Notes: generated by a model not told the origin, from the letters alone. A stretch of 64,000 bases of DNA from Bacteroidota bacterium (GCA_018267195.1 JAFDYY010000002.1:80897-144896), one strand, 5' to 3'; counted from the stretch's first letter, positions 1 through 9,447 are shown. Numbers and translations are program-made.

Positions 1-867
1 AAAAAAGAAACCGGCTTACCCGTCACTACCGAAGTGGCCAATGCCGCTCATGTGGAAGCCTCCCTGAAAGCCGGGGTAGATATACTTTGGGTCGGAGCAC
101 GCACTACCGTAAATCCGTTTTCGGTGCAAGAGATAGCCGACTCGCTGAAAGGTGTGGATATTCCGGTGATGGTAAAAAACCCGGTTAACCCCGATTTAGA
201 ATTATGGATTGGAGCGATGGAGCGCCTCAGCAAAGCCGGTATTAAAACCATGGCAGCCATTCACCGTGGGTTTTCTTCGCACGAAAAAGGACCGTTCCGA
301 AACCTGCCCATGTGGGATATTGCCATCGAACTGAAAACCCGTTTGCCCGAATTGGAAATTATCTGCGACCCTAGCCACATTAGCGGCAACCGCGATTTGA
401 TTGCATTCATCTCGCAGAAAGCACTCGATCTCGACATGGCCGGCCTTATGATTGAAAGCCACATCAACCCCGATGCGGCCTGGAGCGATGCCAAACAACA
501 AGTAACCCCGGTTGCACTCGGAAAAATTGTGAGCGAACTGGTAGTGCGCTCGGTATCCAGCGAAAACAAAATGTTTAAAGATACCCTCAGCGTATTGCGC
601 GAGCAGATTGACCACCTCGATGATGAGATCATGCAGAAGATGGCCGCCCGCATGAAAATTTCTGAAAAAATAGGCCAGTATAAAAAAGATAACAACGTAA
701 CTATTTTGCAAGTAGGACGATGGGAAGAAATTATTAAAACCCGGGTAACGCTCAGCAAAGCTATGGGCCTGGATGAAGGCTTTACCCGCGATCTGCTGCG
801 GCTGGTTCATCACGAATCTATTCAGGTACAAGAGAAAGTGATGAATAAGACAGAAGTAAAAGTGTAA
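1..867 (+). CDS. Bifunctional DAHP synthase / type II chorismate mutase, 5' truncated by window edge
   Basis: The reading frame is open from base 1, so the true start lies upstream; the GTG at 34 is internal. The N-terminal part matches a KDO8P-synthase-like type I DAHP synthase barrel, with motifs such as VGARTTVNPFSVQE, KNPVNPD, AIHRGFSS and CDPSHISGNRD. DAHP synthase condenses phosphoenolpyruvate and erythrose 4-phosphate in the first shikimate step. The last ~85 residues (from about FKDTLSVLREQID) are an all-helical AroQ-type chorismate mutase, which makes prephenate. This domain order is known in Bacteroidota and lets prephenate tune DAHP synthase activity. It is a cytoplasmic enzyme of phenylalanine and tyrosine synthesis. 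Family assignment is secure; the N-terminal third is not visible. Confidence 0.93.
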   Translation, partial: KKETGLPVTTEVANAAHVEASLKAGVDILWVGARTTVNPFSVQEIADSLKGVDIPVMVKNPVNPDLELWIGAMERLSKAGIKTMAAIHRGFSSHEKGPFRNLPMWDIAIELKTRLPELEIICDPSHISGNRDLIAFISQKALDLDMAGLMIESHINPDAAWSDAKQQVTPVALGKIVSELVVRSVSSENKMFKDTLSVLREQIDHLDDEIMQKMAARMKISEKIGQYKKDNNVTILQVGRWEEIIKTRVTLSKAMGLDEGFTRDLLRLVHHESIQVQEKVMNKTEVKV

Positions 868-932
868 AAATTGGTAGAGAAGTAGGTGGGAAGAGGGGTG
901 AGAAGAAACCGCTAACCTTGCCAAAAAACTGA

Positions 933-940
933 TACCTTTG
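933..940 (+). promoter_or_regulatory. Candidate -7 promoter element (TACCTTTG) for ffh
   Basis: TACCTTTG matches the Bacteroidota -7 consensus TAnnTTTG and lies 41 bases before the ffh start codon. A TTG at 918-920 is only 12 bases upstream, shorter than the usual 17-23 base spacing, so the -33 element is uncertain. Confidence 0.4.
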
Positions 941-981
941 CCCAATATTTTCTATTCTGGTACTCTAGAAAACCCTGAATT

Positions 982-2313
982 ATGTTTGATAATTTAAGTC
1001 TTAAGCTCGAAAAAGCATTTCAATCCCTGCGCGGGCAAGGACGCATTTCAGAAATTAACGTAGCCGGCACCATCAAGGAAATTCGCAAAGCGCTGATTGA
1101 TGCAGACGTTAACTACAAAATAGCCAAAGAAGTAACAGACGAGATTAAAACGAAAGCCATGGGCATGAATGTGCTCACGGCCATCAGCCCGGGGCAATTA
1201 CTCACCAAAGTAACAAACGATGAACTAACCCGGCTGATGGGTAGCCAGGGTGAGGAAATAAAAATGGAGGGCAACCCGGCTGTGATTTTAATTGCCGGTT
1301 TACAAGGATCAGGAAAGACAACCTTTTCCGGAAAACTGGCAAACTATTTAAAACGCCAGGGCCGACAAGTACTTTTAACAGCTTGCGATATATACCGCCC
1401 GGCCGCTATTGATCAATTAAAAGTATTAGGCGAACAAATTGGCGTAGAAGTTTATGCCGAACCGGAAAATAAGGATGCTGTAAAAATTGCCAAAGCAGCC
1501 ATTGAGCACGCCAAGAAAAACAACCACCGCGTGGTAATTGTGGATACGGCCGGCCGGCTGGCAGTGGACGAAGAGATGATGAACGAAATCGCGAAGTTGA
1601 AAGAAACGTTGCGCCCTTCTGAAGTATTGTTTGTGGTAGATTCGATGACCGGGCAAGATGCTGTAAATACCGCCAAAGCTTTTAATGACCGGTTGAATTT
1701 TGATGGGGTTGTGCTGACGAAGCTGGATGGCGATACACGCGGGGGGGCGGCTCTTTCCATCCGTAGGGTGGTGGAGAAGCCGATTAAATTTATTTCTTCG
1801 GGCGAGAAGATGGAAGCGATTGACCGCTTTTATCCCGACCGGATGGCCGGCCGTATTCTCGGCATGGGCGATGTAGTAAGTTTGGTAGAGAAAGCCCAAG
1901 AAACATTTGACCAGGAAGAGGCGCGCAGGCTCAACGCCAAAATGCGCAGAAATCAATTTGATTTTAACGACTTTCTTTCGCAGCTCGAGCAAGTGAAAAA
2001 AATGGGCAACATGAAGGATATGCTGAGTATGATACCCGGTGTGAGTAAAGCCATGAAAGGTGTTGATTTTGATGAGAATGCTTTTAAGCCTGTGGAGGCC
2101 ATCATCCAATCGATGACACTCAAAGAAAGAGCCAACCCTGAAATTTTAAACAGCAGCCGCAAAACCCGGTTGGCCAAGGGCAGCGGCACGTCCATTCAGC
2201 AAGTGAATCAACTGCTCAAACAATTTGAAGACATGCGCAAGATGATGAAAACCATGAATAAAATGGGTGGAGGCAAACGGGCGATGGGGGCTTTAAATCC
2301 TTTCGGGCGTTAG
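982..2313 (+). CDS. ffh: Signal recognition particle GTPase Ffh
   Basis: This 443-residue protein is the GTPase subunit of the signal recognition particle. It binds SRP RNA and signal sequences and docks ribosome-nascent chains on the receptor FtsY. An N-terminal helical bundle is followed by the G domain: P-loop GLQGSGKTT at 106-114, DTAGR at 188-192 and TKLD at 246-249 with the following GDTRGGA. A methionine-rich M domain covers roughly residues 300-435, with repeated MKDMLSM- and KMMKTMNKM-type stretches. The length is normal. The ATG at 982 is the only sensible start and a TAnnTTTG element sits just upstream. The gene is followed convergently by a small unknown gene. Confidence 0.97.
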   Translation: MFDNLSLKLEKAFQSLRGQGRISEINVAGTIKEIRKALIDADVNYKIAKEVTDEIKTKAMGMNVLTAISPGQLLTKVTNDELTRLMGSQGEEIKMEGNPAVILIAGLQGSGKTTFSGKLANYLKRQGRQVLLTACDIYRPAAIDQLKVLGEQIGVEVYAEPENKDAVKIAKAAIEHAKKNNHRVVIVDTAGRLAVDEEMMNEIAKLKETLRPSEVLFVVDSMTGQDAVNTAKAFNDRLNFDGVVLTKLDGDTRGGAALSIRRVVEKPIKFISSGEKMEAIDRFYPDRMAGRILGMGDVVSLVEKAQETFDQEEARRLNAKMRRNQFDFNDFLSQLEQVKKMGNMKDMLSMIPGVSKAMKGVDFDENAFKPVEAIIQSMTLKERANPEILNSSRKTRLAKGSGTSIQQVNQLLKQFEDMRKMMKTMNKMGGGKRAMGALNPFGR

Positions 2314-2334
2314 CAATTTTTTTAAACGGTAAAC

Positions 2335-2715
2335 CTACTTTTCATCCTCATCACTTATCAAATACCGGATGGCTTCGTCATACGTATCAAAAGCGAGATA
2401 ATCTTTTGTATTCATAAACAAGGCAAAAGCCTTTAGGATCATCCGTTGCGGAATAGTTAAATTGATAAATGCATTTTTTTTAACGAGGTGCCTTAACGGA
2501 TACATTTCTCTTTCCACATGACGTAAAAACGGAGGAGTGATATACGTTCGATCAAGGTTATTCAGCAGTAAACATTCTTTGCCGCTGTTTACCACAATTT
2601 CTTTGGCTAGATTAAATACGTAGATCAGCTTATCTGCCTTACATTGTGAGTAATCAATACAGATAATTTCTCTCCCTGAAACCTGTATTTTTTTTACCCG
2701 GCTTGCGGCAGTCAT
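2335..2715 (-). CDS. Conserved hypothetical protein, possibly SpoIIAA/STAS-like
   Basis: This 126-residue soluble protein has no signal peptide and no membrane segment. The pattern of a short strand (IICIDYSQC), a helix (KLIYVFNLAKEIVVNSG), a strand (CLLLNNLD), a basic helix and a C-terminal helix with FDTYDEAIRYL recalls the SpoIIAA-like/STAS fold of small Bacteroidota proteins. That is a fold impression only; no catalytic motif is visible. It is convergent with ffh, whose stop is 21 bases away, and ends in an acidic tail (SDEDEK). Function unknown. Confidence 0.7.
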   Translation of the reverse strand: MTAASRVKKIQVSGREIICIDYSQCKADKLIYVFNLAKEIVVNSGKECLLLNNLDRTYITPPFLRHVEREMYPLRHLVKKNAFINLTIPQRMILKAFALFMNTKDYLAFDTYDEAIRYLISDEDEK

Positions 2716-2730
2716 ATCTGGTATATAAAA

Positions 2731-3198
2731 TTAAAATTTGATAACGAGGCAGGCGCTTGTTCCGTAAAACTGAAGCCGGGGCCGGAGGCGGGAAGTTTTT
2801 TGCGGGAGATCGGCATTATATAAATCAATGGCGTAAAGAGCCCGTGCTTTATAAACCTGATTGCATACCAGCCCGATGGCAATCAATGCCGAACCACCTA
2901 TGGCATACCCCCAATCGGCATGTTCGCCAAAAGCAAGCGTAGCTAACGGTATGGCCACCATGGCTGCTCCGGTAAAGCCGGTTAGTGCAGAAGCCGTGGA
3001 CCACCCTCGGGCTTTCTTAAACTCAGGGTAGGCTTGCGGATGGGTAAACAAAATACTCGCGGTTTGCTTAGGGCTGATTTCGAGCGAATCGCTCAGCATA
3101 TAAATTACCCCGCCAAATGTTTTGTACATGGTAATTTTTTTTTGAGCGGTTGCGGCACCTCCCACCCAGAGCAATACTACTAACAGGTTCCATTTCAT
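2731..3198 (-). CDS. Small secreted or membrane hypothetical protein
   Basis: The start is placed at the ATG at 3198 because it opens a good signal peptide (MKWNLLVVLLWVGGAATAQ); a longer upstream frame to 3273 codes for nothing signal-like. The mature part (~135 residues) has two hydrophobic stretches, one around ALTGFTGAAMVAIPLATLAFG and one around YAIGGSALIAIGLVC, and ends in a strand-like tail (LQFYGTSACLVIKF) of the kind seen at barrel or membrane protein ends. Unknown function. It lies 15 bases upstream of the preceding minus-strand gene's start (2715), so the two may be co-transcribed. Confidence 0.65.
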   Translation of the reverse strand: MKWNLLVVLLWVGGAATAQKKITMYKTFGGVIYMLSDSLEISPKQTASILFTHPQAYPEFKKARGWSTASALTGFTGAAMVAIPLATLAFGEHADWGYAIGGSALIAIGLVCNQVYKARALYAIDLYNADLPQKTSRLRPRLQFYGTSACLVIKF

Positions 3199-3281
3199 GG
3201 CACAAAAATAGAAAAGACATTTTGTTTTAATAGCCGGCTGGCTGAAACAAGCCATACGGCAGAAGAAAAACACTTCATTAA

Positions 3282-4676
3282 TTATTTTACTTTTTTGGCA
3301 GCCTCGTGCATTTTAATTTGTTTCTCCAGCAGTTTCTTGTCGCCCACTAAAACTAATGTCATGTCTTCATACTTAAAATGATCTCGGGTTATCTGTGAAA
3401 CTTTTTCCGGGGTAACAGCATAAATATTTTTTACCCGGTCTGTCAGGTAGGTATCGCTCAGCCCGTGCTGATCCAAAAAATTTAATTGGCCGATAATTCC
3501 GCCCGGATTAGAATTTTGCAATACAAACGTGCCGGCCATGTAGCGCTGAATTCCTTCTAACTCTTCTTTAGATGGAGTTTCTTTCTGCAAGCGTTTTATT
3601 TCTTTGGCAATTTCTTGCAACGAGGCGCCTGTATCTTTGCTGGTAACATCAGCCTCCTCATACCAAACGGAAACGCCTTTTCTGTTTTGAATAGTACTGA
3701 AAGGGGAGTAGGTGTATCCTTTGTCTTCGCGGATGTTGCTGGTGATGCGCGAACCGAATGATCCGCCCAATAAGGAGTTGGTTACTTGCAGTGCCACGGC
3801 ATCCTGGTTGGTAGGTGTTAACGTGGGCGTGCCCAGCATGACAGTTGTTTGCGGAGCATCGGGTCGGTTGATGATGGCGATTTCATTGGTTTGAACCGGA
3901 GTAGCAGGCGGATAACTTACATCCGGTCCGGCTGCCCAGGAGGTAAAGGCTTCATCAATGGTTTTGCCTACAGCTTGTTCATCAAACTTTCCGACCACAT
4001 AAATTACCGAACGCCTGGCTCCAAAATTTTTAACATAAAAGTTTTTAACCATTTCGGTAGAATAATTACTGATCATATTCTCAGTCGGGAAACTTCTTCC
4101 ATACGGATGGTCTTTATAAATGAGTTGAAAAAAACGTTCGGAGGCTTGCGATTGAGGAACGGATTTCTGCACCACCAACTGTCTTTTTAAATCTGATTTC
4201 AGTCGTTCTATTTCACTCGAAGGAAAGGCCGGATGCATAACCAGGTCGGCAATTACTTTTACCAGATCGGGGGCAAACTCGGAAAGCACTGCTCCGGAAA
4301 TGGTTACATTATCCATGCCTGCATTGATAGTTACATCGCCACCCATGCCGGCTACCTTTTTTGAAATGGCTTTGAAATTCATGGTGGCAGTTCCTTCTTT
4401 CATTAAGGTGCAGGTTAAATCAGTCAGCCACACTTCATTGGCTGCCTCGTGCACATTTCCGGTTTTTATAATGAGCTCCACATTTACCTTAGGCAATGCA
4501 CCGTATTGCACAAGCGTAGAGCGCAGGCCGTTGGCCAATGTTTTTCCCGACTTGGCGGGAAGGTTAAAATCTTTGGGTGTTCCTCCGGCAGGCGGGGTTT
4601 GCTTTTGGGCGAAAGCAGATGCAGCAAAGGTTAAAATAATCAGAGCAGCAAAATTATTTTGGATTAACTTTTTCAT
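3282..4676 (-). CDS. M16-family peptidase homologue without the zinc site (partner subunit)
   Basis: This 464-residue protein has a signal peptide (MKKLIQNNFAALIILTFAAS, cleaved after AFA) and the two-domain M16 fold. The catalytic HxxEH of active M16 enzymes is absent: the corresponding place around residues 83-96 reads WLTDLTCTLMKEGT. Such proteins form heterodimers with an active M16 subunit and supply the substrate-binding half of the chamber; that role is inferred from the family. Its start overlaps the stop of the active subunit by four bases (ATGA), so the two are translationally coupled. Probably periplasmic. Confidence 0.9.
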   Translation of the reverse strand: MKKLIQNNFAALIILTFAASAFAQKQTPPAGGTPKDFNLPAKSGKTLANGLRSTLVQYGALPKVNVELIIKTGNVHEAANEVWLTDLTCTLMKEGTATMNFKAISKKVAGMGGDVTINAGMDNVTISGAVLSEFAPDLVKVIADLVMHPAFPSSEIERLKSDLKRQLVVQKSVPQSQASERFFQLIYKDHPYGRSFPTENMISNYSTEMVKNFYVKNFGARRSVIYVVGKFDEQAVGKTIDEAFTSWAAGPDVSYPPATPVQTNEIAIINRPDAPQTTVMLGTPTLTPTNQDAVALQVTNSLLGGSFGSRITSNIREDKGYTYSPFSTIQNRKGVSVWYEEADVTSKDTGASLQEIAKEIKRLQKETPSKEELEGIQRYMAGTFVLQNSNPGGIIGQLNFLDQHGLSDTYLTDRVKNIYAVTPEKVSQITRDHFKYEDMTLVLVGDKKLLEKQIKMHEAAKKVK

Positions 4677-6061
4677 TGGGCTTTGGCTTTAGGGTCAACA
4701 ATCAAAATGGTTCGGTTGGTGGGGCGCAAATATTCTTGTGCCGTTTTTTTAATCAGCTCCGGAGTTACTTTTTTAAATTCACCTTCCAGCGAATTGACCC
4801 GCGAAGGGTCATCGTCAAACAACGCGAAGCAGGCCAGCATATCGGCCCGGCCAATCCCAAAAAAACCACCCAGTTCATCATACAGTTTAGAGCGGATTTT
4901 TACCACGGCCAAATCCAAATCTTCTTTTGATACGTTGGTTTGTAATTCATTCACGGCCTTGTCAACCTGATATAGAATAGAATCGGGCGATACATTGGCA
5001 TCATAAATTAAATCGGCCATCCACACCATTGGTCCGCTGTAGTTATACATATTCCCTAAGTAGTTGATGCCCCCATTGACACTTCCGGTATATCCTTTTC
5101 CTTGTACCAGCGACAAATACAATTTGCTGTCTTGACCTTGCAGCAGCATTTGATCAATCAAACCCATAGCATAGTATTCAGGCGTGTTGCGTTCGGGCAT
5201 TTTGTAGGCTACAGCCAACGCGGGTTTTTCGGCCAGCTTATCTTCTTTGGTAAACCGTTTTTCTTTTTCTTGCCGGGGTTCTGATAGATCAGGCTTGGGC
5301 GGAAGATTAGATGAAGGAATCTCTCCAAAATATTTCTCTATCCATCTTTTAGCATCGGCTATTTCAAAGTCGCCCACTACGGCAATAGAGGCATTGTTGG
5401 GAGCGTAGTAAGTTTTAAAAAAACTGTTAACATCTTCCAGTTTGGCCGAATCCAGATCGTTTAGGTCGCCATAAAAGTTGTGTGCGTTGTACCAGTTTTC
5501 GTTGGCATACTGCGGCATATCAAGCCAGGGAAATCCACCATAGGGTTGGTTGAGCACATTTACACGAACTTCGTTTTTTACTACTCCCTGTTGGTTGGTT
5601 AAATTATCTTGTGTAATAGCCAGCCCTTTCATGCGGTCGGCTTCAGCCCACAGTGCCGTTTCTAATTTGTGGGCAGGCATCACTTCAAAATAATTGGTAA
5701 AATCAAAACGGGTAGAGCCATTTAATATTCCTCCGTTCGATTGCACCAATTTTATAAACTCCATCTTGCCCAAATTTTGCGAGCCTTGAAACATCATGTG
5801 CTCAAACAAATGGGCAAAGCCGGTGCGGTTTTTGGGTTCGATACGAAAGCCGATGTTGTAATATACGGCAATGGCTACCGTGGGCGATGTTTTGTCTTGC
5901 GACAATGCCACCTTGAGGCCATTTTTTAGCTTATAATATTCAACAGGAACCTGAAACGTATCGACTGCCGCACTGTCTTTCTTTTCCTGACAACCGCTGA
6001 GAGCAACGGTTATAAATAAGAGCAGAACAAACGGGCGAATGAAGCGATGAGGTTGGGGCAT
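4673..6061 (-). CDS. M16-family zinc metallopeptidase, lipoprotein (active subunit)
   Basis: This 462-residue protein begins with a lipoprotein signal ending at Cys24 (VALSGC). The inverted zinc motif HLFEH lies at 84-88 and the third ligand is expected at Glu163 (GVVKNEVRV), 75 residues later as in pitrilysin/insulinase-type enzymes. It should be a membrane-anchored envelope peptidase that degrades peptides inside a closed chamber. The catalytically empty partner is encoded directly downstream with a four-base overlap. The substrate is unknown. Confidence 0.93.
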   Translation of the reverse strand: MPQPHRFIRPFVLLLFITVALSGCQEKKDSAAVDTFQVPVEYYKLKNGLKVALSQDKTSPTVAIAVYYNIGFRIEPKNRTGFAHLFEHMMFQGSQNLGKMEFIKLVQSNGGILNGSTRFDFTNYFEVMPAHKLETALWAEADRMKGLAITQDNLTNQQGVVKNEVRVNVLNQPYGGFPWLDMPQYANENWYNAHNFYGDLNDLDSAKLEDVNSFFKTYYAPNNASIAVVGDFEIADAKRWIEKYFGEIPSSNLPPKPDLSEPRQEKEKRFTKEDKLAEKPALAVAYKMPERNTPEYYAMGLIDQMLLQGQDSKLYLSLVQGKGYTGSVNGGINYLGNMYNYSGPMVWMADLIYDANVSPDSILYQVDKAVNELQTNVSKEDLDLAVVKIRSKLYDELGGFFGIGRADMLACFALFDDDPSRVNSLEGEFKKVTPELIKKTAQEYLRPTNRTILIVDPKAKAQ

Positions 6062-6149
6062 AAATAATTTTTTAAGTATAGCGAAGGATCAAATGATTTT
6101 ATATAAAAAGGAAACAAGGGAAAGGACTTCATTTAAGAAGGCTCACTTT

Positions 6150-6848
6150 TTAAGCTAACCGTTTGGCTACTTCATCCCAGTTTAGGGTATTCCACCAGTT
6201 GGCCACGTACTCATTGCGTTTGTTTTGATACTTTAAGTAATAGGCATGCTCCCATACATCCAGGCCGAGCAACGGTGTGCCTTTCAGTTCGGAAGTATCC
6301 ATCAGCGGGTTATCCTGGTTAGGAGAACTGCCGATTTTTAATTTGCCGTTGGCTTGTACTAACCATGCCCAGCCGGAACCAAACCTGCCCATTGCCGCTT
6401 TAGTAAATTCTTCTTTAAACTTATCGAACGAACCAAAGGATCCGGTAATGGCATCGCCTATTTTTCCGGTAGGGGCACCACCGCCATGAGGTTTCATTAT
6501 CTGCCAAAAAAAATTATGATTCCAGGCACCTCCGGCATTGTTGTGCACTTTGGGGGAGAGTTTTGATACGTGAGAAAAAAAGTCAGCTTCGGTTTGAAAA
6601 GAAATTTTTTCGGATGCGATGGCATCGTTTACATTTTTTACATACGCGGCATGGTGCTTGGTATAATGTATTTCCATGGTCTGCGCATCAATGTGCGGCT
6701 CCAGCGCGTTGTAGGCATACGGCAAAGCGATTTGCGAAAACGAGAACGTGCCCACTTCTTTAGCTTGCAATAACACAGGGGCAACCAAGGCCAATGCCGT
6801 AGCCTGCGCAGAATCTATTACAAATTTTCTTCGACTAATCTTTTTCAT
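6150..6848 (-). CDS. Tat-exported iron/manganese superoxide dismutase
   Basis: This 232-residue enzyme disproportionates superoxide. The mature domain begins at about residue 38 ([14 protein letters not shown]). Metal-site sequence is visible in [20 protein letters not shown] and [15 protein letters not shown], giving the His-His-Asp-His ligand set. An extra N-terminal ~30 residues carry a twin-arginine signal (SRRKFV at 5-10) followed by a hydrophobic stretch ([12 protein letters not shown]), so export in folded, metal-loaded form is predicted. Most bacterial Fe/Mn SODs are cytoplasmic. Whether iron or manganese is used cannot be told here. It stands alone, divergent from the 2OG oxygenase gene. 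Confidence 0.95.
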   Translation of the reverse strand: MKKISRRKFVIDSAQATALALVAPVLLQAKEVGTFSFSQIALPYAYNALEPHIDAQTMEIHYTKHHAAYVKNVNDAIASEKISFQTEADFFSHVSKLSPKVHNNAGGAWNHNFFWQIMKPHGGGAPTGKIGDAITGSFGSFDKFKEEFTKAAMGRFGSGWAWLVQANGKLKIGSSPNQDNPLMDTSELKGTPLLGLDVWEHAYYLKYQNKRNEYVANWWNTLNWDEVAKRLA

Positions 6849-6965
6849 ATTATTTTGAATTTAATTTTATGAGGATGCAGAGAGAGGAGTAAATTTAGTT
6901 AAAAATAGTTAGCTTGCACAAAGCAACTTTTTTAGAATAATCATAGATTTTTTTAGCTAAAAAAT

Positions 6966-7931
6966 ATGAGCGACACCCTGTACGATGAAATACCTTCTTT
7001 AGATTTGGCCGACTTCAACAATCCAGATCGAAAGAAAAAATTTGTAGCCGATTTAGGAGCTGCCTATACCCATATCGGATTTGTGGCCATCCGCAATCAT
7101 TACCTGTCAGACGAACTGAGTGAAAAATTATATCGTGTGATCAAAGCGTTTTTTGCTCTCCCTGATGCGGTAAAAAAGAAATACGAAATACCCGGCTTGG
7201 CCGGCCAGCGAGGGTATATCAGCAAAGGAAAAGAACATGCTAAAGGCCGCAACACAGGCGACCTAAAAGAATTTTACCACGTAGGTCAAACTGTAACCGA
7301 TAACGACCCGATCAAAAATGAATATCCGGAAAATGTATGGCCAACAGAACTACCCGAGTTTAAAGAAACCGCATTGGAAGTGTATCGGCAACTGGAGCGA
7401 ACCGGCATTCAGATGTTACGCGCCATTGCCTTGTATTTAGATTTACCTGAAAATTATTTTGATGCCAAGGTACGCCATGGCAACAGCATCCTTCGGCCCA
7501 TTCATTATTTTCCGATCGAAGACCCGGATGCTGTTCCGCCCGATGCAGTGCGCGCAGCCGAACATGGCGATATCAATCTCATTACCTTACTGATGGGCGC
7601 CAGTGCCGATGGCTTGCAGGTGCTTAGGCGCGATGGCCAGTGGATACCCATTACCGCGTTGCCCGAGCAATTGGTGGTAAATGTGGGCGACATGCTGGAA
7701 CGGCTCACCAACAAAAAACTGAAATCCACCATTCATCGAGTGGTAAACCCGCCCCGGCATTTAATGAACCGCCCACGTTATTCCATTCCATTCTTTATGC
7801 ACCCTCGTTCGGAAATGGATCTGTCTTCCCTGCCCTCGTGCGTGAGTGCATCTCATCCGAAACTGTGGCCTGATATTACGGCCGGAGAATTTCTCAATCA
7901 ACGATTGAAAGAAATCGGATTGAAAAAATAG
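6966..7931 (+). CDS. 2-oxoglutarate/Fe(II) oxygenase, isopenicillin N synthase-like
   Basis: This 321-residue cytoplasmic oxygenase has the DIOX_N domain (residues ~10-130, including GFVAIRNHYL) followed by the double-stranded beta-helix. The iron triad is visible as His200-x-Asp202 (AAEHGD) and His257 (STIHRVVNPP), and the oxoglutarate-binding RxS as Arg271/Ser273 (RPRYSIPFF). Length fits the family. Substrate is unknown: family members act on amino acids, hormones and natural products, and no biosynthetic neighbours narrow it down. The chromate transporter starts six bases after its stop. Confidence 0.88.
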   Translation: MSDTLYDEIPSLDLADFNNPDRKKKFVADLGAAYTHIGFVAIRNHYLSDELSEKLYRVIKAFFALPDAVKKKYEIPGLAGQRGYISKGKEHAKGRNTGDLKEFYHVGQTVTDNDPIKNEYPENVWPTELPEFKETALEVYRQLERTGIQMLRAIALYLDLPENYFDAKVRHGNSILRPIHYFPIEDPDAVPPDAVRAAEHGDINLITLLMGASADGLQVLRRDGQWIPITALPEQLVVNVGDMLERLTNKKLKSTIHRVVNPPRHLMNRPRYSIPFFMHPRSEMDLSSLPSCVSASHPKLWPDITAGEFLNQRLKEIGLKK

Positions 7932-7937
7932 TACACG

Positions 7938-9143
7938 TTGAAAGAGAAGGTACGCTATACCGAGTTTCTCAAAGATGTATTCTTGCTTTCGGTGTCGTGC
8001 TTTGGAGGCCCCCAGGCACACATCGCTCATTTTCAACGCAGGCTGGTAGAGGAAAAAAAATATATTACCGAAGAAGAACTGATTGAGTTGAACGCCCTCG
8101 GTCAGGTATTGCCGGGTCCTACCTCTACACAGACTTTAACCGCTATTGCTTATCGCCTGCGCGGGCCTAATCTGGCTTACCTTACGCTGCTCATTTGGAT
8201 GTTGCCCAGCGTGATAATTATGACAGCCGCAGGTATGCTCATTGCCAATTTTGAGGGGAAACAAATGTCGCTCCGTTTTACCCGGTTTATCCAACCTATG
8301 GCCGTGGGGTTTATAGCCTACGGGGGGTATATCATTATCAGCAAAACCATTACACGGCCACGCACTTTTATTATTATGGCACTGGCCGCTTTGCTTTCTG
8401 TTCTGATTAAAACACCATACCTCTTTCCTGTTATTTTGTTGATAGCCGGATGTGTAACGGCCTTTAACTACAAGGCTCACCCGCGCGAACCCAAACGTAA
8501 AGTAGAAGTCTATTGGGCTAATTTATTTTTATGGATAGGCGTCCTCGCCTTTGCAGCTTTGCTCGGAAGCCTAACCAAATCGGTACCCGAACTTTTACCC
8601 ATTCGGTTGTTTGAAAATTTTTATCGCAACGGGAGTTTGGTTTTTGGAGGCGGGCAAGTGCTTACACCGATGCTCTATACCGAATTTGTTGAATTTAAAA
8701 AATACCTTTCATCTGAAGTGTTTCTTTCGGGGTATGCTCTGGTGCAGGCACTACCGGGGCCGGTGTACTCGTTCAGTTCATTTATCGGATCGTTGTCTAT
8801 GGCTCCGTTTGGAAAAAGCGGAGAGTTAGTTGGCGCACTGGCTGCCACGGCTGGAATTTTTCTGCCGGGTACATTTTTAATTTTCTTTATGATCCGTGTG
8901 TGGGATCGGCTGAAATCATTCCGCGCTATCCGTGCTTCGCTCGAAGGTATTTTGGCTGCCAATGCGGGGCTAGTGGCGGCCGCTTCACTGATTCTTTTCG
9001 AACCACTGGTAATTGGCCAGCCTATAAAAACTATTTTGCTGAACGCAGCCATCGCGCTGGTTACGTTAGCGCTAAACGCCTTCACCAAAGTGCCTTCGTG
9101 GCTGGTCATTGCAGGAGGCTTGGTGTTAGGAATCATTATTTAG
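7938..9143 (+). CDS. chrA: Chromate (CHR) family transporter
   Basis: This 401-residue inner-membrane protein has the two-halves layout of long-chain CHR transporters. Each half repeats the signature: FGGPQAHIAHF with LGQVLPGPTSTQ in the first, FGGGQVLTPML with LVQALPGPVYSFSSFIG in the second. Around ten membrane segments are apparent. Characterised members export chromate in exchange with sulfate; many homologues have not been tested. The start is a TTG at 7938, chosen because no ATG lies between the upstream stop and the conserved N-terminus. It is probably co-transcribed with the oxygenase before it and the 99-residue gene after it. Confidence 0.88.
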   Translation: MKEKVRYTEFLKDVFLLSVSCFGGPQAHIAHFQRRLVEEKKYITEEELIELNALGQVLPGPTSTQTLTAIAYRLRGPNLAYLTLLIWMLPSVIIMTAAGMLIANFEGKQMSLRFTRFIQPMAVGFIAYGGYIIISKTITRPRTFIIMALAALLSVLIKTPYLFPVILLIAGCVTAFNYKAHPREPKRKVEVYWANLFLWIGVLAFAALLGSLTKSVPELLPIRLFENFYRNGSLVFGGGQVLTPMLYTEFVEFKKYLSSEVFLSGYALVQALPGPVYSFSSFIGSLSMAPFGKSGELVGALAATAGIFLPGTFLIFFMIRVWDRLKSFRAIRASLEGILAANAGLVAAASLILFEPLVIGQPIKTILLNAAIALVTLALNAFTKVPSWLVIAGGLVLGIII

Positions 9144-9147
9144 TCGG

Positions 9148-9447
9148 ATGATGAAAAAGAAAACCATAGGCGACAAAGAAAAAGGGTTGAAACAGCTTCA
9201 AACGATACCCGGTATTGGGAAAGCATGCTCGCTTGATCTTTGGAATATTGGGATAAGAAGGGTTGAAGACCTGAGCGGACAAAATCCATACGCTCTTTAT
9301 AATCAACTGAATACGTATAGTGGCCTAACTCACGATATCTGCATGCTCTACACTTTTCGGTGTGCCGTCTATTTTGCTACCGAAGATCATCATGAAAAGA
9401 AAAAACTAAACTGGTGGTATTGGAAAGACAGAACCTATAACGAATAA
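9148..9447 (+). CDS. Cdd1-like helix-hairpin-helix protein (Pathogenicity locus family)
   Basis: This 99-residue protein contains a helix-hairpin-helix (LQTIPGIGKACSLDLWNIGI) followed by a second HhH-like part (VEDLSGQNPYALYNQLN) and the tail CAVYFATEDHHEKKKLNWWYWKD typical of small proteins annotated as pathogenicity locus or Cdd1. HhH modules bind DNA backbone non-specifically, so a DNA-related role is possible but unproven. It begins four bases after chrA, suggesting one transcript. Confidence 0.8.
   Translation: MMKKKTIGDKEKGLKQLQTIPGIGKACSLDLWNIGIRRVEDLSGQNPYALYNQLNTYSGLTHDICMLYTFRCAVYFATEDHHEKKKLNWWYWKDRTYNE

Noticed and set aside
202..945. A 247-codon frame on the minus strand opposite the DAHP synthase/chorismate mutase gene
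   Set aside because: It is fully antisense to a conserved enzyme, has no family resemblance and arises from the codon usage of the real gene.
1426..2109. A 227-codon minus-strand frame within ffh
   Set aside because: Antisense to a universal gene; composition rich in His and Phe as expected for a shadow.
6966..9447. Natural-product cluster around the isopenicillin N synthase-like gene
   Set aside because: Neighbours are a chromate transporter and a Cdd1-like protein; no synthetase, ligase or tailoring genes support it.
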